From Bathynomus jamesi (taxonomy: Eukaryota > Arthropoda > Malacostraca > Isopoda > Cirolanidae), in contig JAJOZX010002362.1 of NCBI GenBank assembly GCA_023014485.1, positions 307,001 through 371,000 on the forward strand: 64,000 nucleotides of DNA, written 5' to 3'. Positions 10,761 to 21,401 of this stretch are shown here, in pieces; positions within the stretch are counted from its first letter, which is position 1; each line of letters begins with the position of its first letter. Under the pieces are notes generated by a model, which had not been told where the DNA came from, searched no databases, and saw only the letters and a program-made list of their open reading frames with translations. Made by a program: the position numbers and the translations under genes.

Positions 10761-11079
10761 GACAAAGAGGCTAAATAAATACCATGAATTAATAAAAATC
10801 TACCATCGACTGCCCCGGGAAATGCAACAGATGTTTGCTAAAAATATCGACCTCGACTTTTTAAAATGCATCTGCGAAATCTCTCTTAACGTTATAAATT
10901 GCAATGTATCAATGAAACCACCTCAGAAGGCTCGCCTACGCCGTTATAAGAACATAATACGTGCACTCGCTCGTAAAAGTCAAACTGTGGGGAAGAAACG
11001 AATTATTGTACAAAGAGGAGTGTCATTCCTCCCCATCTTATTTTCAGTTTTGGGTCCTTTACTGACTAGATTAATATAA
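10759..11079 (+). CDS. Polinton small conserved basic protein
   Basis: An intact 106-residue frame with 25% or so basic residues and a C-terminal hydrophobic stretch (FLPILFSVLGPLLTRLI). A protein of this type, with central QKARLRRYKNIIRALARK and QRGVSFLP-like segments, is common between the ATPase and integrase of animal Polintons. Its function is not established. It starts about where the ATPase ends, as expected for tightly packed genes. Confidence 0.6.
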   Translation: MTKRLNKYHELIKIYHRLPREMQQMFAKNIDLDFLKCICEISLNVINCNVSMKPPQKARLRRYKNIIRALARKSQTVGKKRIIVQRGVSFLPILFSVLGPLLTRLI

Positions 11080-11087
11080 CGAAGAAA

Positions 11088-11840
11088 GTGGTAGTGATTC
11101 CACACGAGGTGTATGCTTCACCGCAAAGTTCAAAGAATCCAGACATGGTTCTAGAACCCCGTAAAAGCAGGCTTAAAAGAATGGAAAGCGAATTGTTAGC
11201 CCTATTAAAGAGTGAAAAAACACCTGATGAGAAAAGAATCTTATACCAAGAAGCTCTGCAGAAATTTCTTCATGAGTACGAAAATTATAAAAATCCGACA
11301 GAGATCCCCGCGGTTATTAGGCACAGCACGGACAACGATGGGCCATGATGACATAGGGCCTGTGTCCGACGATAGAGCTGACCAACCAAAGATTAACGGG
11401 TCGGCCACACAACATATCGAGCATGTATTAAAAAGCACCCTCCCACATACATTGAGGAATAAAGGTTTAAGTCTTTATAATCTATTGAATGAGGATCTCA
11501 ACATACAGTGGACCGATACAGGTGAGATCATTGTGGAAGGAGCAAAGGTACAGGGATCGAATATCGTAGACATTGTCCATGATCTGGTGAGAAAGTGGGA
11601 TAGGCTCTCACCATCAGGATGGAAGCATATCAAAGCAAGACTACAACAGATAAATATCCCCAAAGAAATGATAGGAAATCTGAACAGGTAAAAGACTTGG
11701 AACATGCATCGCACGTGCCACAATTGAAAACGCCATCACCCCAGACGGTAACACCTCTGAAGAGGAAAAAGAAGAGGTTAAACAACGGTCAACCCTACCC
11801 ACGTGCCTCTAAAATACGCAAATGGCTAACATATTAATAC
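11088..11840 (+). pseudogene. Polinton conserved protein of unknown function
   Basis: Three overlapping frames read as one broken gene: 11088-11348 (starts MVVIPHEVYA, helical and charged), 11338-11691 (NPHLQW-like region, here NIQWTDTGEIIVEG, ending IPKEMIGNLNR) and about 11690-11837 (basic tail KRKKKRLNN...KIRKWLTY). The same architecture, an N-terminal helical part, a central winged segment and a KR-rich tail ending near KWLT, is recurrent in animal Polintons. No catalytic motif is visible. The 9-bp spacing from the previous gene suggests co-transcription. Confidence 0.6.
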
Positions 11841-12305
11841 GTTATTATGACATTTCTAGCCCAGCCTCCTACGGAGGCGTAGATGGATTGTACAGAAGTG
11901 TTTACAATGATGGAGTAGGGGAAAAAGATGTTGGGAGGTTTTTGCGGGAGCAGGACGCTTATACACTTCATAAGCCGGTGAGAAGAAGGTTTAAAACAGC
12001 CAAGACAACAGCTGCTTCGATTGACTCTATTTGGCAAGCAGATTTAACAGACATGCAAAGATATTCAGTGTATAACGATGGTTACTGCTACATCTTATTC
12101 ATAATAGATGTATTCTTTAGATATCTGTGGCTAATTTCTCTGAAAAATAAATCGCCTAAAACAGTTGCTAAAGCCACCAAAACGTTGATGTTGAAAGAAA
12201 ACAGGGTTCCTGGCTATTTTTGTACGGATAGGGGAAATAATTTATAGGCCGAGCTTTTCAGAACATGTTGACAGAGTTCAGCTACTACACTACCAAATTC
12301 TATAC
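11822..12305 (+). pseudogene. Polinton integrase, N-terminal half
   Basis: Retroviral-type integrase that would insert Polinton DNA. The first catalytic Asp sits in WQADLTDM and the second in CTDRGNN, with a YILFIIDVFFRYLW strand between them. The open frame ends at 12247; the next 60 bp still encode core-domain sequence in shifted frames (FQNMLTEFSYYTTKFYT). At 12306 the gene is interrupted by a hAT transposon and resumes at 15430. Confidence 0.85.
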
Positions 12306-12819
12306 TAGGGGTGTACCGGATCCAGGATCCGGCCGGATTTTAGATTTTGGATCCGGTTTCGGTTCCGGCCGGATCCAAGGTGGATCCGGCCGGATTTGAC
12401 GGATCTTGAAGATTTGCAAACAAAGGAAAATAAAAGCTGCATCTTTGTCATCCAAGTTAATTTTGTCCTAATTTTTAGTCTGTAATTATAGTCATTTCAT
12501 CTTTGCCAAGGGAATCATCAGATGGCTTTGACGAGTTGAACCAAAAAGCTAAATATTACTACTTCATGGTTCAATGTCTGGCTGCCATTATGGCTTTCTG
12601 GCTTTTTTATTTATATTTATTAACAAAAAAGACAATACAGGTACACATTAAGTACACAAAATACATGAAAGTATAGAAAATACATCAAATAACAGACATT
12701 TTCATGTTCGATATTTTGAAACACATCTAAAACTAATAAACATAGGTTGCAAAAGATTGAAAAATTGTACCCTAGTTAAGGATTCCTGGAAATTTTGAAA
12801 TATTGTGATGTAAGAACAG

Positions 12820-15233
12820 AAGCTGTTCACCTGTCCTGGGAAGTAAACTCGCACGCTTTTCTTCAAAGACATTACCAGCTTCAGAGAAAAAACGTTCTGA
12901 ATAAACAGACGAAGCAGGAGCTGCTAAAAACGTTTTTGCAATAGTGCTAATGTGAGGGAATTTTTCTTTTTCTTTCTACCATGTTAAGACTACTTCTTCT
13001 TTAGCTAGTTTAGAAATTGTTTTCTCTGACAAAAATTTCTTCACCTCACCTTCTATCTCTTCAGTTAGCTTTTCTTTTTCTTTCATAAGTTTTGATTTCT
13101 TTTTTTTATGACCCAATTCTGCATCATCATCTTCATCGCATTCAGTAAAATAGTAGCTTAGGAAGCTAGCACTAACATCAGACTTCAATGTTGATGATGT
13201 CGATGGTTTGGCGATAGCCCGAGAAGGTGATCTACAGATCTACAGAAGCTCAGGCTAACAAAGACCCTAAGATCCACTCTAAGGTTAGCCCGAGAGAAAG
13301 GAAAGAGTAGGGGGTTAAGAGAAGAGAATAAGGGGTTAATTAAGTAACAACACCTATCACTCATGGCATTCATTCAGAAAAAGAGAAAGAAAGGCTCACC
13401 ATCATCATCAGTCGGCCACTGCCGACAAGTCAGAAAAATAGTCGGAGAAAATAGGAAAGGGGTGAAAGATGAAAAGAAGTAAAATAAGAACGCTTACAAA
13501 CCATGCAAACACAGTCTTAACTCACTATCATACCATGCACACTACAGACATGCAAGTAAGGAGAGGATAAGAAGGAAAAAAAAAGTAGGTAAAGTAAAAC
13601 AAAAAGTGGGTTAGTTTACGCTACGAGCTACATCTACGATCGTGTTAGTACTTGATGATGAGGATGACATTGATTTACTGTCTGCATCTGAGTCATACTC
13701 TGTTCTTTGCTTTTATTCTTGATGGTTCTCAAAACTTCTGTAATTTCTGTTATCAACCACTTGTTAGCTTTCTGCTTTAATTCTCCATCACGAAGAAGAG
13801 TAAGCTTCTAACGTGGATCGGTCATGCTACTAATTACATGTTGACGGCTTTCATACACATTTATAGTACTTGAACCACCTCTTCCTTTTTGCTTATCAGA
13901 TGTACTACACATGAAACGTTTTTCCACAGCGTTTTTTAATTCCTCTTTCATGGTTTTAACACCACTGTCGTCTTCCACCTCGTTGGAAAGATACATATGT
14001 AGTGCACGAACACGTGATATCACTGAAGATAACATCGACTTCGATTTACTTAAAGTATCTGTAATCACGTAAAAGGGTTGTAAAAGTCTCATAACTTTTT
14101 CTAAGAGCTGCCACTCATTTCCGGTAAGTGATGGGACATCAGTGTGATCAGCTGTGTACAATTGCAAGCATCTTCTTAATCTTTCCATCCTTTGCAGCAT
14201 CAAGTAGGTGCTGTTCCATCTTGTTACAACATCTTGGATGGGGAGCAGTGGCGTGACTACTTTTGGGTCTATTTCTTTTTGCAACCTTTTTAATTCGTTG
14301 CAAGCCAATGTTGAATGGCTGAAATAGGTGCAAATGTTTTTTGATTTTTTTATCATGTCAGCCACTGAACGTTGGGAAAATATGGCTTCCTTTATTACCA
14401 ACTGCAACTGATGTAGGAAGCAAGATACGCTTGCTGAACCAGCAAGTTCAATACCAAGTAGCATATTGTAAGCTGCATCTCGTACAATCAAATGAATTTT
14501 GTCTAGTGGAATTTTCCACTCGGTAAGCATAGATTGAAGTGTCGCAGCAATGTTAATACCAGTATGGGAACCAGGGAAGTGTTTGCAATGAAGCACAGTC
14601 TTTTTTGACAAAATCATCCGTAATCCAATGAGCCGTTAAAGATATAAATGACTCCTGTGAATACTGATTACTCCAAATATCCGTTGTAAAACTTAAATAC
14701 TGCGCCTCAGAAACGTCGTTTACTACTGCAGCTTGCAGCTTTTTGTAGGATTGAGGCAACTTTGTTTCGGCGAAGTATTTTCTAGAGAGGATAAGATACT
14801 TGGGTTGCAGGTGGGCCATAAGCTCTATGAATCCCTGGTTTTCTGTGATTGTGAATTGTTGATTATCCATAGCAATCATATTCATTATCTTTTGGTGTAT
14901 TATCTCTGACCTTTCATCATTAATGTCCCAAACTTTTCTTGTTGAAAAACTCTCCATAATTGTTCTTTGCTTCTTAAAAGCTTCTATTTTGCGTTCTTTG
15001 GGTGTGGATGTGGAGTGTTCCGGTTCTGCTGCAGTCTTAGGTTTTTTCGCAAAATCGTTTTTAGCATTAGCGTAGATGGCCTCATGTTTAGTTTCTAGGT
15101 ATTTTTGGAGAGGGCTAGTGCTATACTGTCTTGGTGTTGCGCCCCGTTTTATTTTACTTTTACATAACTTGCATTCAGCAAAACTTTCATTTTCTTCATT
15201 CACACAAAAGTAGTTCCACACAAAAGATATCAT
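12820..15233 (-). pseudogene. hAT transposase
   Basis: N-terminal BED-type zinc finger (AECKLCKSKI ... LQKYLETKHE). The first catalytic Asp is in SFTTDIWSNQ, the second in VRDAAYNM, the C/H motif is SCFLHQLQLVI, the conserved VTRWNSTYLMLQRMERL follows, and the C-terminal dimerisation helices read SSVYSERFFSEAGNVFEEKR near 12880. Frame changes at about 14580 and 13800 and a stretch without coding signal (about 13200-13660) break it. The usual second-Asp context (D-N-A-x-N) is altered to DAAYN. Not functional as it stands. Confidence 0.88.
13200..13660. other. non-coding interruption inside hAT transposase gene
   Basis: About 460 bp between the zinc-finger/RNase H part and the dimerisation part has no open minus frame and a different composition (purine-rich, with repeated CCGAGAGAAAGG-like blocks). 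It may be a small insertion or an intron. A GT-AG reading is possible on the minus strand (GTACTAAC donor near 13650) but the acceptor is weak. Identity unresolved. Confidence 0.35.
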
Positions 15234-15429
15234 TATTTAATCTGAAAAATATACGTACAAAATTGCAAATTAGCCTGTAAAAATAAAACAGTAGAAACTT
15301 ACAACCTAAAAACTTAGGAGAAATAAATTTTGTTGAGAAAGTCTCGGATTCGGCCGGATACCTTTTTTTTAGATCCGGCCAGATCCGGTTCCGGCCGGAT
15401 CCTAAAATTTTGGATCCGGTACACCCCTA

Positions 15430-16095
15430 TTCTATACATAAGGCATCTTTAGCTGAAAGAATTCAACGTACCATAAAGGAACGCATGCATCGCTATTTTA
15501 CACATAAAAACATACAGATTCTGGAATCATTGGCCTCATACAACCGCTCAAACCATCGCACGATTGGGACAACACCTAACGAGATTTTAGAAAGAGGTAC
15601 GCGAACAGAGTCCGATGTGAGAAGAGATGGAACACTACTACCACACTCTACGCGTTTCAAAATCAATGATTATGTAAGGCTGTCGCGTTCGGGAAACAAA
15701 TTCGCGAAGGGATTTGAGCAAGGCTGGACACGTGAGATTTTTAAAGTTAGGGCTATGAGAACTAAAGGTGAGATAATGATGTATTACGTTGAAGATTTGA
15801 ATGGGGAAACAATCGCAGGAGGCTTTTACCGCGAGGTGTTGCAGAAAGTGACATTTAATTTAGGAAAAATTGTGTTTAACCCTTTAACGCCGGAATTGTT
15901 TGTCGGGTTAAGTTATGAATGCGTGTATTTGAAACGCTATCAATATGTAGCGGTCGTCCTTTTAGGGTTAAAATTGAGAAAATTTTAGGAAGCAAAGGTT
16001 CAGGAAAGAGAAAAATGTACCTGGTGAAATGGCTAAGGTACCCAGAAAGCTTCAACACCTATATAAAAGCTGATGCAATAATGAAGCTTAAATAG
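15430..16095 (+). pseudogene. Polinton integrase, C-terminal half with chromodomain
   Basis: Resumes directly after the hAT duplication with KASLAERIQRTIKERM, containing the catalytic Glu that completes the D,D,E triad. Next come an SH3-like DNA-binding region (about 15650-15850) and, in a shifted frame at about 15960-16095, a chromodomain ending KMYLVKWLRYPESF. Chromodomains at integrase C-termini target chromatin and are normal for Polintons. A frameshift within about 15850-15960 separates the last two parts. Confidence 0.83.
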
Positions 16096-16103
16096 TATGC
16101 AAC

Positions 16104-16965
16104 ATGGCGTCTAACCATTTCTATGTCACACTCCCGTCATCCTCGTCCCTGTCTGTACATCCTAACAACACCCTGGCCAACTTTGTAACAAAATTCCATG
16201 GATCCATTGAATTGATTCGTGATTCAGTATGAGGTAGGGATATGCGAAATTCAGCTGGACACTCTCTTTTTAAATAATGATTATAAAGATCCCGTTTTTA
16301 CTATTCTTAAAGACCTTCATGAGTGTGAAAAAGCCGGGGTAACTCGGGATGAAACTATACGTATGGGCCGGACTGGGGATGCACGGTATTACAGTACAGT
16401 AGTAACACTAGGTCCATGGCGTTATGGTGCGGCTGAGGATGTTGTGAGAGACTTAAACGTAAGTTTAAAAACTCAAATCTTACGGCTGATTTAGTATACG
16501 AAATCCAAAACAAAGAAAACCCTGCACATACTCTAATCCTGAAATCAAAGGCTAACAGAAATATTAAAGACAGGGCTGTTCAAAATTATAACCTAGGGGC
16601 GATATCGATTAGCCTTCCAAAGAGATACCTTTCACGAGGTACAACATGACTTGTCCAGCCTAATGTATTAGATGAAATTGGAGAAATTGGTTGCTGGCTA
16701 TACACCCCCAGACATGTGCTATATTTACAGCAATATCGTGGAGCACCAGTTTGTCAGGGATACCCAGGCACGCCTGCTACGCATTGCTCACATTCCCAAC
16801 CATAGAGGGAAGAGCTTGAGTATTACATATGACAGGCCCAATTATATGAATGTCGCGACTAATCTAATAACCAATATCAATATATATAAGAACGATTGAG
16901 GGAAAAATTTCCCATTCGGTGATGGGAGCTTAACAGTGAAGCTGCACTTTCGACGCACTGAGTTA
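16104..16965 (+). pseudogene. Polinton candidate minor capsid (penton-like) protein
   Basis: Begins MASNHFYVTLPSSSS, continues after a frameshift at about 16218 with EVGICEIQ, and later carries MCYIYSNIVEHQFVRDTQ and the ending FPFGDGSLTVKLHFRR. This order of blocks is typical of a conserved Polinton structural protein located just before the core-like and major capsid genes, generally interpreted as the penton-like minor capsid protein. That functional label is inference from family knowledge. At least three frames are used, so it is broken. Confidence 0.6.
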
Positions 16966-16967
16966 TA

Positions 16968-17294
16968 ATGGACAGAAAGCCTTTCAGAGTCTATCGAGGT
17001 ATGAGATACCAGCGTGGTAGTGGACTTGGATCCATTTTTTCAACCATACTACGTACGGCTGTCCCCTTGCTGAAGAGGGGTGCCAGATACCTCGGGAGGA
17101 AAGTGCTACAATCACGTCTTAACACGACAGAAGACATATTGGCTGGGGCTAAACCTAAAGCTCTAAAACACACTTAAATCGTACACGGGACGAAATCGTC
17201 AAAGATGCAGAGGAAAATGCGAGGTGGTGGGAAGAAGAGGGCTGTCCGGAAGAAGGGATTACCACCACGTGGCATTAAACGTAAAAGGATATAA
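16968..17294 (+). pseudogene. Polinton small basic core-like protein
   Basis: Starts MDRKPFRVYRGMRYQRGSGLGSIFS and continues through LLKRGARYLGRKVL. The first frame stops at 17177, but a basic Gly/Lys/Arg tail (MRGGGKKRAVRKKG) follows in another frame to about 17290. High charge, the RGSGLG motif and its place between minor and major capsid genes suggest a virion core or minor internal protein. No enzymatic motif is present. Confidence 0.55.
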
Positions 17295-17371
17295 AAAAGA
17301 AGTGTTCTAAGCGAATGAATCATAGTTTGTTTACTACTTGTCGAGAGAGGAGGCACTATTTCTAACTCGTC

Positions 17372-18625
17372 ATGGCACGATTCATCCATCTGTGTAGTTC
17401 ACAATGTTGTAAATCGGAGCTGTCACTCTTTGACATGACCCCAACTCAAGTTTCTATTGAGCACAGTAACTTTATTACAATTAACCCTTTAAACACAATT
17501 AGTTCCCCGAGTGCTTCAATAGAATTCGTGATCCCCAGCTCAGGCCCTTACTTTTTTGACCCAAGCTGTGTGCACATGTACGCTAAGCTACGTATAGCCC
17601 ATTCAGATGGAACGGACTGCGATGACAAATATACTGTATACCATGAAACAAACTTTCTGCACTTCATATTCAACCAGTGTGACGTATATTTAAATCAGGT
17701 CAACATATCGGCAGGAACGGGGTCCTATCACCTAAGAGCCTATCTCGAAAATGTGCTGAACTTTTCCAAAGAAGCGAACGCTACCTTTTTAAGTGCCGAG
17801 GGCTATTATCAAGCTAAAGACGAAAGAAGTATAAAGGACAAATTTAAAAAATTCTAAAAAGATGTATGAGCATTTTGAACGCCTGCATACAGACTTCACA
17901 TTCCAGAAGTTGCCTGTGAATGGGGTGGATATGAAAATAAGTTCACCCGCACGAATCCTGAGATCTATTTAAATCTGGATGCTGATCAAAAAGAGGGAGC
18001 AAAACCCGTTGTGAGTCACATTGTGGAGAAATGCCTCCGCGTACGGCAAGTGAAATTAAGTTCGCCTAAACAAATGGAAATTGAGAAAAATTTACATGCC
18101 ACAGTAAAATACCCAATTAACAGAGTACAAATCAAACTATACACGGTGCCAGCAGGGTTGGCATCGAAACAGATAGAAAACATCGCCCTGGGAAATCTAC
18201 CTAAAAGGATATTAAATGGAATGCAGGAACACAATTCGGTGAATGGAAAATATAAAAAGAATGCCTTTAAATGCGAGAATTTTGGCATTAATAATATAAC
18301 TATACGTCAATGGCGTTGCGTTGAGGGGAACATTGGATAAGGATTATTCATCAGACGCTGTGTTCCCGCTTTGCGCGAGAGCGTATAGTAATCTGGCCCA
18401 TATTGCAGGTGATTGTGATGAGCTCGGGATTGGAGTAACACAGAAAGAATTCATCGATCAATTTAACCTTTATCCGTTTGACATCACACCTGACTTATCT
18501 GCTTGTGTAAATACACTGAAGTCCACAACAGAGTGGAAACATCTCAGTCAGATTGGAATTCGCCAAACCAATAGAAGCGCCTATTAGTGTACTAGTATAC
18601 CTCGAGTCACAAGCCCTACAGAAGT
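17372..18625 (+). pseudogene. Polinton major capsid protein (double jelly-roll)
   Basis: Starts MARFIHLCSSQCCKSELSLFDMTP and continues with the N-terminal jelly-roll block NFLHFIFNQCDVYLNQ and RAYLENVLNFS, both highly characteristic of Polinton capsid proteins. Frame breaks occur near 17860, 18320 and 18550. Later segments carry YPINRVQIKLYTVPAG and the C-terminal YPFDITPDLSA ... APISVLVYLES. The total coding span of about 1.25 kb is shorter than usual, partly through lost sequence around 17860-18000. It would form the hexon-like shell. Confidence 0.82.
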
Positions 18626-18660
18626 AGACAGATTTAGGGGCGTTGTCACTGACTTTTAAA

Positions 18661-19130
18661 ATGGATGCTAATACACTTCAGAGAATAATGAATAGTGAAC
18701 GAATCACACGTTCCAAATTTATCGGTGTTTGCGAAGAATGAAACATTGAAATTGTCAACTACGAGAGATTGCGGTAGTTTTATTGTGAACACAGATGTTA
18801 TTGGTAGTGAAGGGATTCATTGGGTTGCAGTCTATTTTAAAAATAGGGACCGCATGTACTATTTTGATTCACTCGGTACTCAACCCTGGAGTGACCCTGT
18901 TATTGTAAAATTTCTCGAGCAGATGCATATCCCCGAAGTTGTATGGAATCCCTTCCGTCTACAAGGATATTTTAGTAATACTTGCAGGATGGATGTACTG
19001 CCTTTTATTTCTCATGCATATGTCACGTGGTAAGGAATTTATAAATTTTTAAAAATTATTCGACCCTTGTCACACTCAACTAAACGACGAAATAGTATGC
19101 AGACAGATAATAAGCCATTTTCTGATTGTG
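18661..19130 (+). pseudogene. Polinton adenain-like cysteine protease
   Basis: Starts MDANTLQRIM and shifts frame near 18735. Visible catalytic elements are the His in EGIHWVAVYF, the acidic residue in YYFDSLG, the Gln region in RLQGYFSN and the Cys in NTC, followed in another frame by YCLLFLMHMSRG and a C-terminal helix ending near 19130. The enzyme would mature capsid proteins. It is the last recognisable Polinton gene on the plus strand. Two frameshifts and an internal stop make it inactive. Confidence 0.82.
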
Positions 19131-19326
19131 CTCACTCGTTGTATAGTATGATGTTTTGTTCGTGTGTGTATATAAAATTGCATTCAATAATATTAATTTG
19201 TGTATTCTGTAGCTTATTTAAGATGGTTATTCTACTAAAAACATGATTTCTTTCATTTAATAAATTGGCGAAAATACATTGTGTCTTCTTACCCGAAAAA
19301 AAAGATCGAAACATAAGGAAAAAAAC

Positions 19327-19462
19327 TTACATTATTTCGTTAATGATGTGACAATCGCTGGATTGAGTGCTCGGTAAATCTTCTACCTCCGTATTCAGGC
19401 CCACGTCATGCGTTTCTTCAAAACGAAAAGATTGTATAACACGAGTCAAATCCTCATCGGAC
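19327..19462 (-). CDS. candidate host gene, exon 2
   Basis: An open stretch of about 44 codons starts after a strong acceptor (TTCTTTCTCCTTTAAG, minus) at 19462. Residues are acidic and polar (SDEDLTRVIQSF ... EVEDLPSTQS). It either stops at TAA 19327-19329 or splices at the consensus donor GTAAGT whose GT is 19330-19329. Its phase joins perfectly to exon 1 at 19977. The product is not recognised. It belongs to neither the Polinton nor the downstream TIR element by position. Confidence 0.45.
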
Positions 19463-19805
19463 CTTAAAGGAGAAAGAATAATTAATTAGTTCATACTGAA
19501 TCTTTTTTAATAAAAACCCAATTGTTTAAAACATATGCAGAGTATATATATAGTAAGAGTATTACAATGTGAAGATATCTTCGAACCGCTCAAAGAAGTT
19601 CCTTTAAGAGAAAATGTCGAATAACATTTCATTTATTATGGAAATTATAAAATTATTTAAAAATTGGAAAGGATTGTTATAAAAAAATCAACGAATCAAA
19701 ACAGGATTTTAGCATAATATTAATTCAAACTCATCTATTATTGCGAATACCTACTATTTAAATGAAGCATTTTAAATGTGATGAGATGAATTACTACAAC
19801 CCTCC

Positions 19806-19809
<4 letters not shown>

Positions 19810-19842
<33 letters not shown>

Positions 19843-19848
19843 ATATAT
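19810..19848. repeat. (TA)n microsatellite
   Basis: Two TA runs joined by a TT, between the two candidate host exons (intronic in that reading). Confidence 0.9.
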
Positions 19849-19976
19849 GAAATAATCCAGAACAGTGCTCTTTTTCCTAATGACAGGTACACTAAATAAA
19901 TAACAAGTTCGTGAATTGGCTACAAAAATAAAATTATAGGCACATAACTACTTACATTTCTACGGCAGTCCCTTAC

Positions 19977-20130
19977 GTTAGGTCGTAAAGAGCGTCATTG
20001 CAAATATCATCAACGGTTTGCGTTGGAAATAATCCGTCCCAGTCGGCTGCGTTAAAAAGATTAATTGTAGACACCGCTGCGGTTTCTCCCTCTTGACATA
20101 AATCCGCAAACTGTCAAGTTCTTGATTCAT
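19977..20130 (-). CDS. candidate host gene, exon 1
   Basis: The minus strand from ATG 20130 reads MNQELD and then, one frame over, QFADLCQEGETAAV ... NAADWDGLFP ... DICNDALYDL up to a donor GTAAGG at 19976. The donor leaves phase 2, matching exon 2 exactly. The acidic, hydrophobic-spotted sequence resembles a transcription activation segment in composition only. A single-base indel near 20112-20118 would be needed to connect the ATG to the long frame, or an upstream exon is spliced at the AG just before it. Confidence 0.4.
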
Positions 20131-20164
20131 GACAGAGGGAATGTTTATTCTCTGGTGAAAATAA

Positions 20165-20350
20165 CTACTGTGAATCCCAGCTGAAAATATTTCCTTTTAT
20201 GTGCATGATCCCCAAAAGACTAATAGGCGGTTCGTAAGTTTGCTGATTGGTTGACAATGTAACTGGGCGACCCTATGTTAAATTTGTGTACCAATCGTAA
20301 CACCGATATAACGGACCCACGCTTTTGACGTCCTCATTGGCTGAATAATG
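20165..20350 (-). promoter_or_regulatory. candidate host promoter with CCAAT and CRE-like boxes
   Basis: Upstream of exon 1 (minus orientation) are three CCAAT boxes (plus-strand GATTGG near 20245, CCAATC near 20292, CATTGG near 20336), a CRE-like GACGTCA near 20328 and a TATA-like CATAAAAGG near 20200. The cluster fits a polymerase II promoter firing leftward. No such motif density is seen in neighbouring repeats. Confidence 0.35.
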
Positions 20351-20394
20351 GTGTCTTTATCTTCTCTCCGTTGATTTAATGTTCACATCTCAAG

Positions 20395-20633
20395 GTGAAT
20401 TGCAACTTGGAATCTTTACTACGAAAATATTTTGCATTATTATTTGCGCCCATACTATTCTGGTTTTCCCATTTTGGAACCCACCCGTTCATGCAATATC
20501 CCTCACCCCTTTGCAACATTGATCAACATTTGCAACATTGCATTCTCTATCACGACAATATTTTGCATTATTATTTGCGGTCATACTATTATACTATTCT
20601 CAGATTGATCCTCAACGTTCCCCATTTCGGATA
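20395..20633. repeat. dispersed repeat shared with 28595-28685
   Basis: Contains CCCCTTTGCAACATTGATCAACATTTGCAACATTGCA-like sequence and a GCGCCCATACTAT tail, nearly identical to sequence at about 28610-28685. An internal duplication (TATTTTGCATTATTATTTGCG at about 20427 and 20560) is also present. No protein is encoded; the family is unknown. Confidence 0.65.
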
Positions 20634-21066
20634 TAGTCCGGTTGCACGGGGTGGGAACCCTGCATTGTTTGTTATAAAGCAAATCTTGACATATTTTGAA
20701 AGCTTATACCACCCTAGTCAAGAATCCATCGGGTGTACACCTGACCCCCGCTTGGCTTTTTCAATATGGCCGCCATTTTCCAAGATGGCCGGCGAAACTG
20801 AAAAATCCCATATCCTGGTCAATACTTGATGGATTTTGATGATCTTGGTGTCATTTCTAGTGGTTTTTAGGATGATGAGTCGATCTGGAGGGGTTGCAGA
20901 TACTTTGGGAGTCGTTTTGACCCACATTCGTCAATACTCAAGGTCATTGGAGGTCAAACGCCCCCCGAAATAAGGAATATCCCATATCCCGGCCAGTCAT
21001 GGAGATATTTTGGTGATCATACTGTCGTTTTTATGGTTTTGGGCGAGACTGAGTAGTTCTATAGGC
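20634..21066. repeat. left long terminal inverted repeat
   Basis: Outer tip TAGTCCGGTTGCAC; inner limit near GAGTAGTTCTATAGG. Matches 23236-23680 in inverse orientation with scattered substitutions and a small indel near the tip. Confidence 0.88.
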
Positions 21067-21401
21067 ACATGATAACAGTAGGATATCATTTTCAACTCTA
21101 TGGGACAAGTCAAGGTCATTTGAGGTTAAAGTTTGGCCTTGAAATATGATAATGCCACAGTTGACATCACTATATTTGCTTTATTTCAGTGACAATTTCT
21201 ACAATCTACCTAACTGCTGAGCACTTAACATCTTTTCTGCAGATAAAACCAGATCATAATGCTTAAATGACATAACCCACATTATATGGACATGGATATT
21301 CGGATATAAACCAAATTTATGCTGAAGTGCAGGGCACATGCATTCTATGGAAGGTTGGAAAGCTACAAGATATGACATCGTAAGCAAAACAAAGCTCACA
21401 C

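Larger units (their letters stand above)
12306..15429 (-). mobile_element. autonomous-type hAT transposon inserted in Polinton integrase
   Basis: 3,124 bp bounded by perfect 18-bp inverted ends TAGGGGTGTACCGGATCC and by a perfect 8-bp target duplication TTCTATAC (12298-12305 and 15430-15437). Both subterminal regions are packed with GGATCC/GGCCGGAT repeats (12306-12400 and 15340-15420), probable transposase-binding sites. The transposase is on the minus strand. About 12430-12820 holds no recognised gene. Confidence 0.95.
4500..19330. mobile_element. Polinton/Maverick (virus-like DNA transposon), decayed and nested
   Basis: The set pPolB (minus), then FtsK/A32-type ATPase, small conserved proteins, retroviral-type integrase, candidate minor capsid, core-like basic protein, double jelly-roll capsid and adenain-type protease (all plus) is the full Polinton complement in a normal order. 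Outer limits are approximate. The last polymerase codons lie near 4783-4880 and the last protease codons near 19130. I could not find convincing terminal inverted repeats. Every gene has frameshifts. Two hAT insertions (7771-8489 and 12306-15429) account for about 3.8 kb of the span. Confidence 0.85.

Noticed and set aside
4500..20400. Polinton terminal inverted repeats
   Set aside because: Comparison by eye of both outer regions gave no convincing match, so exact ends were not claimed.
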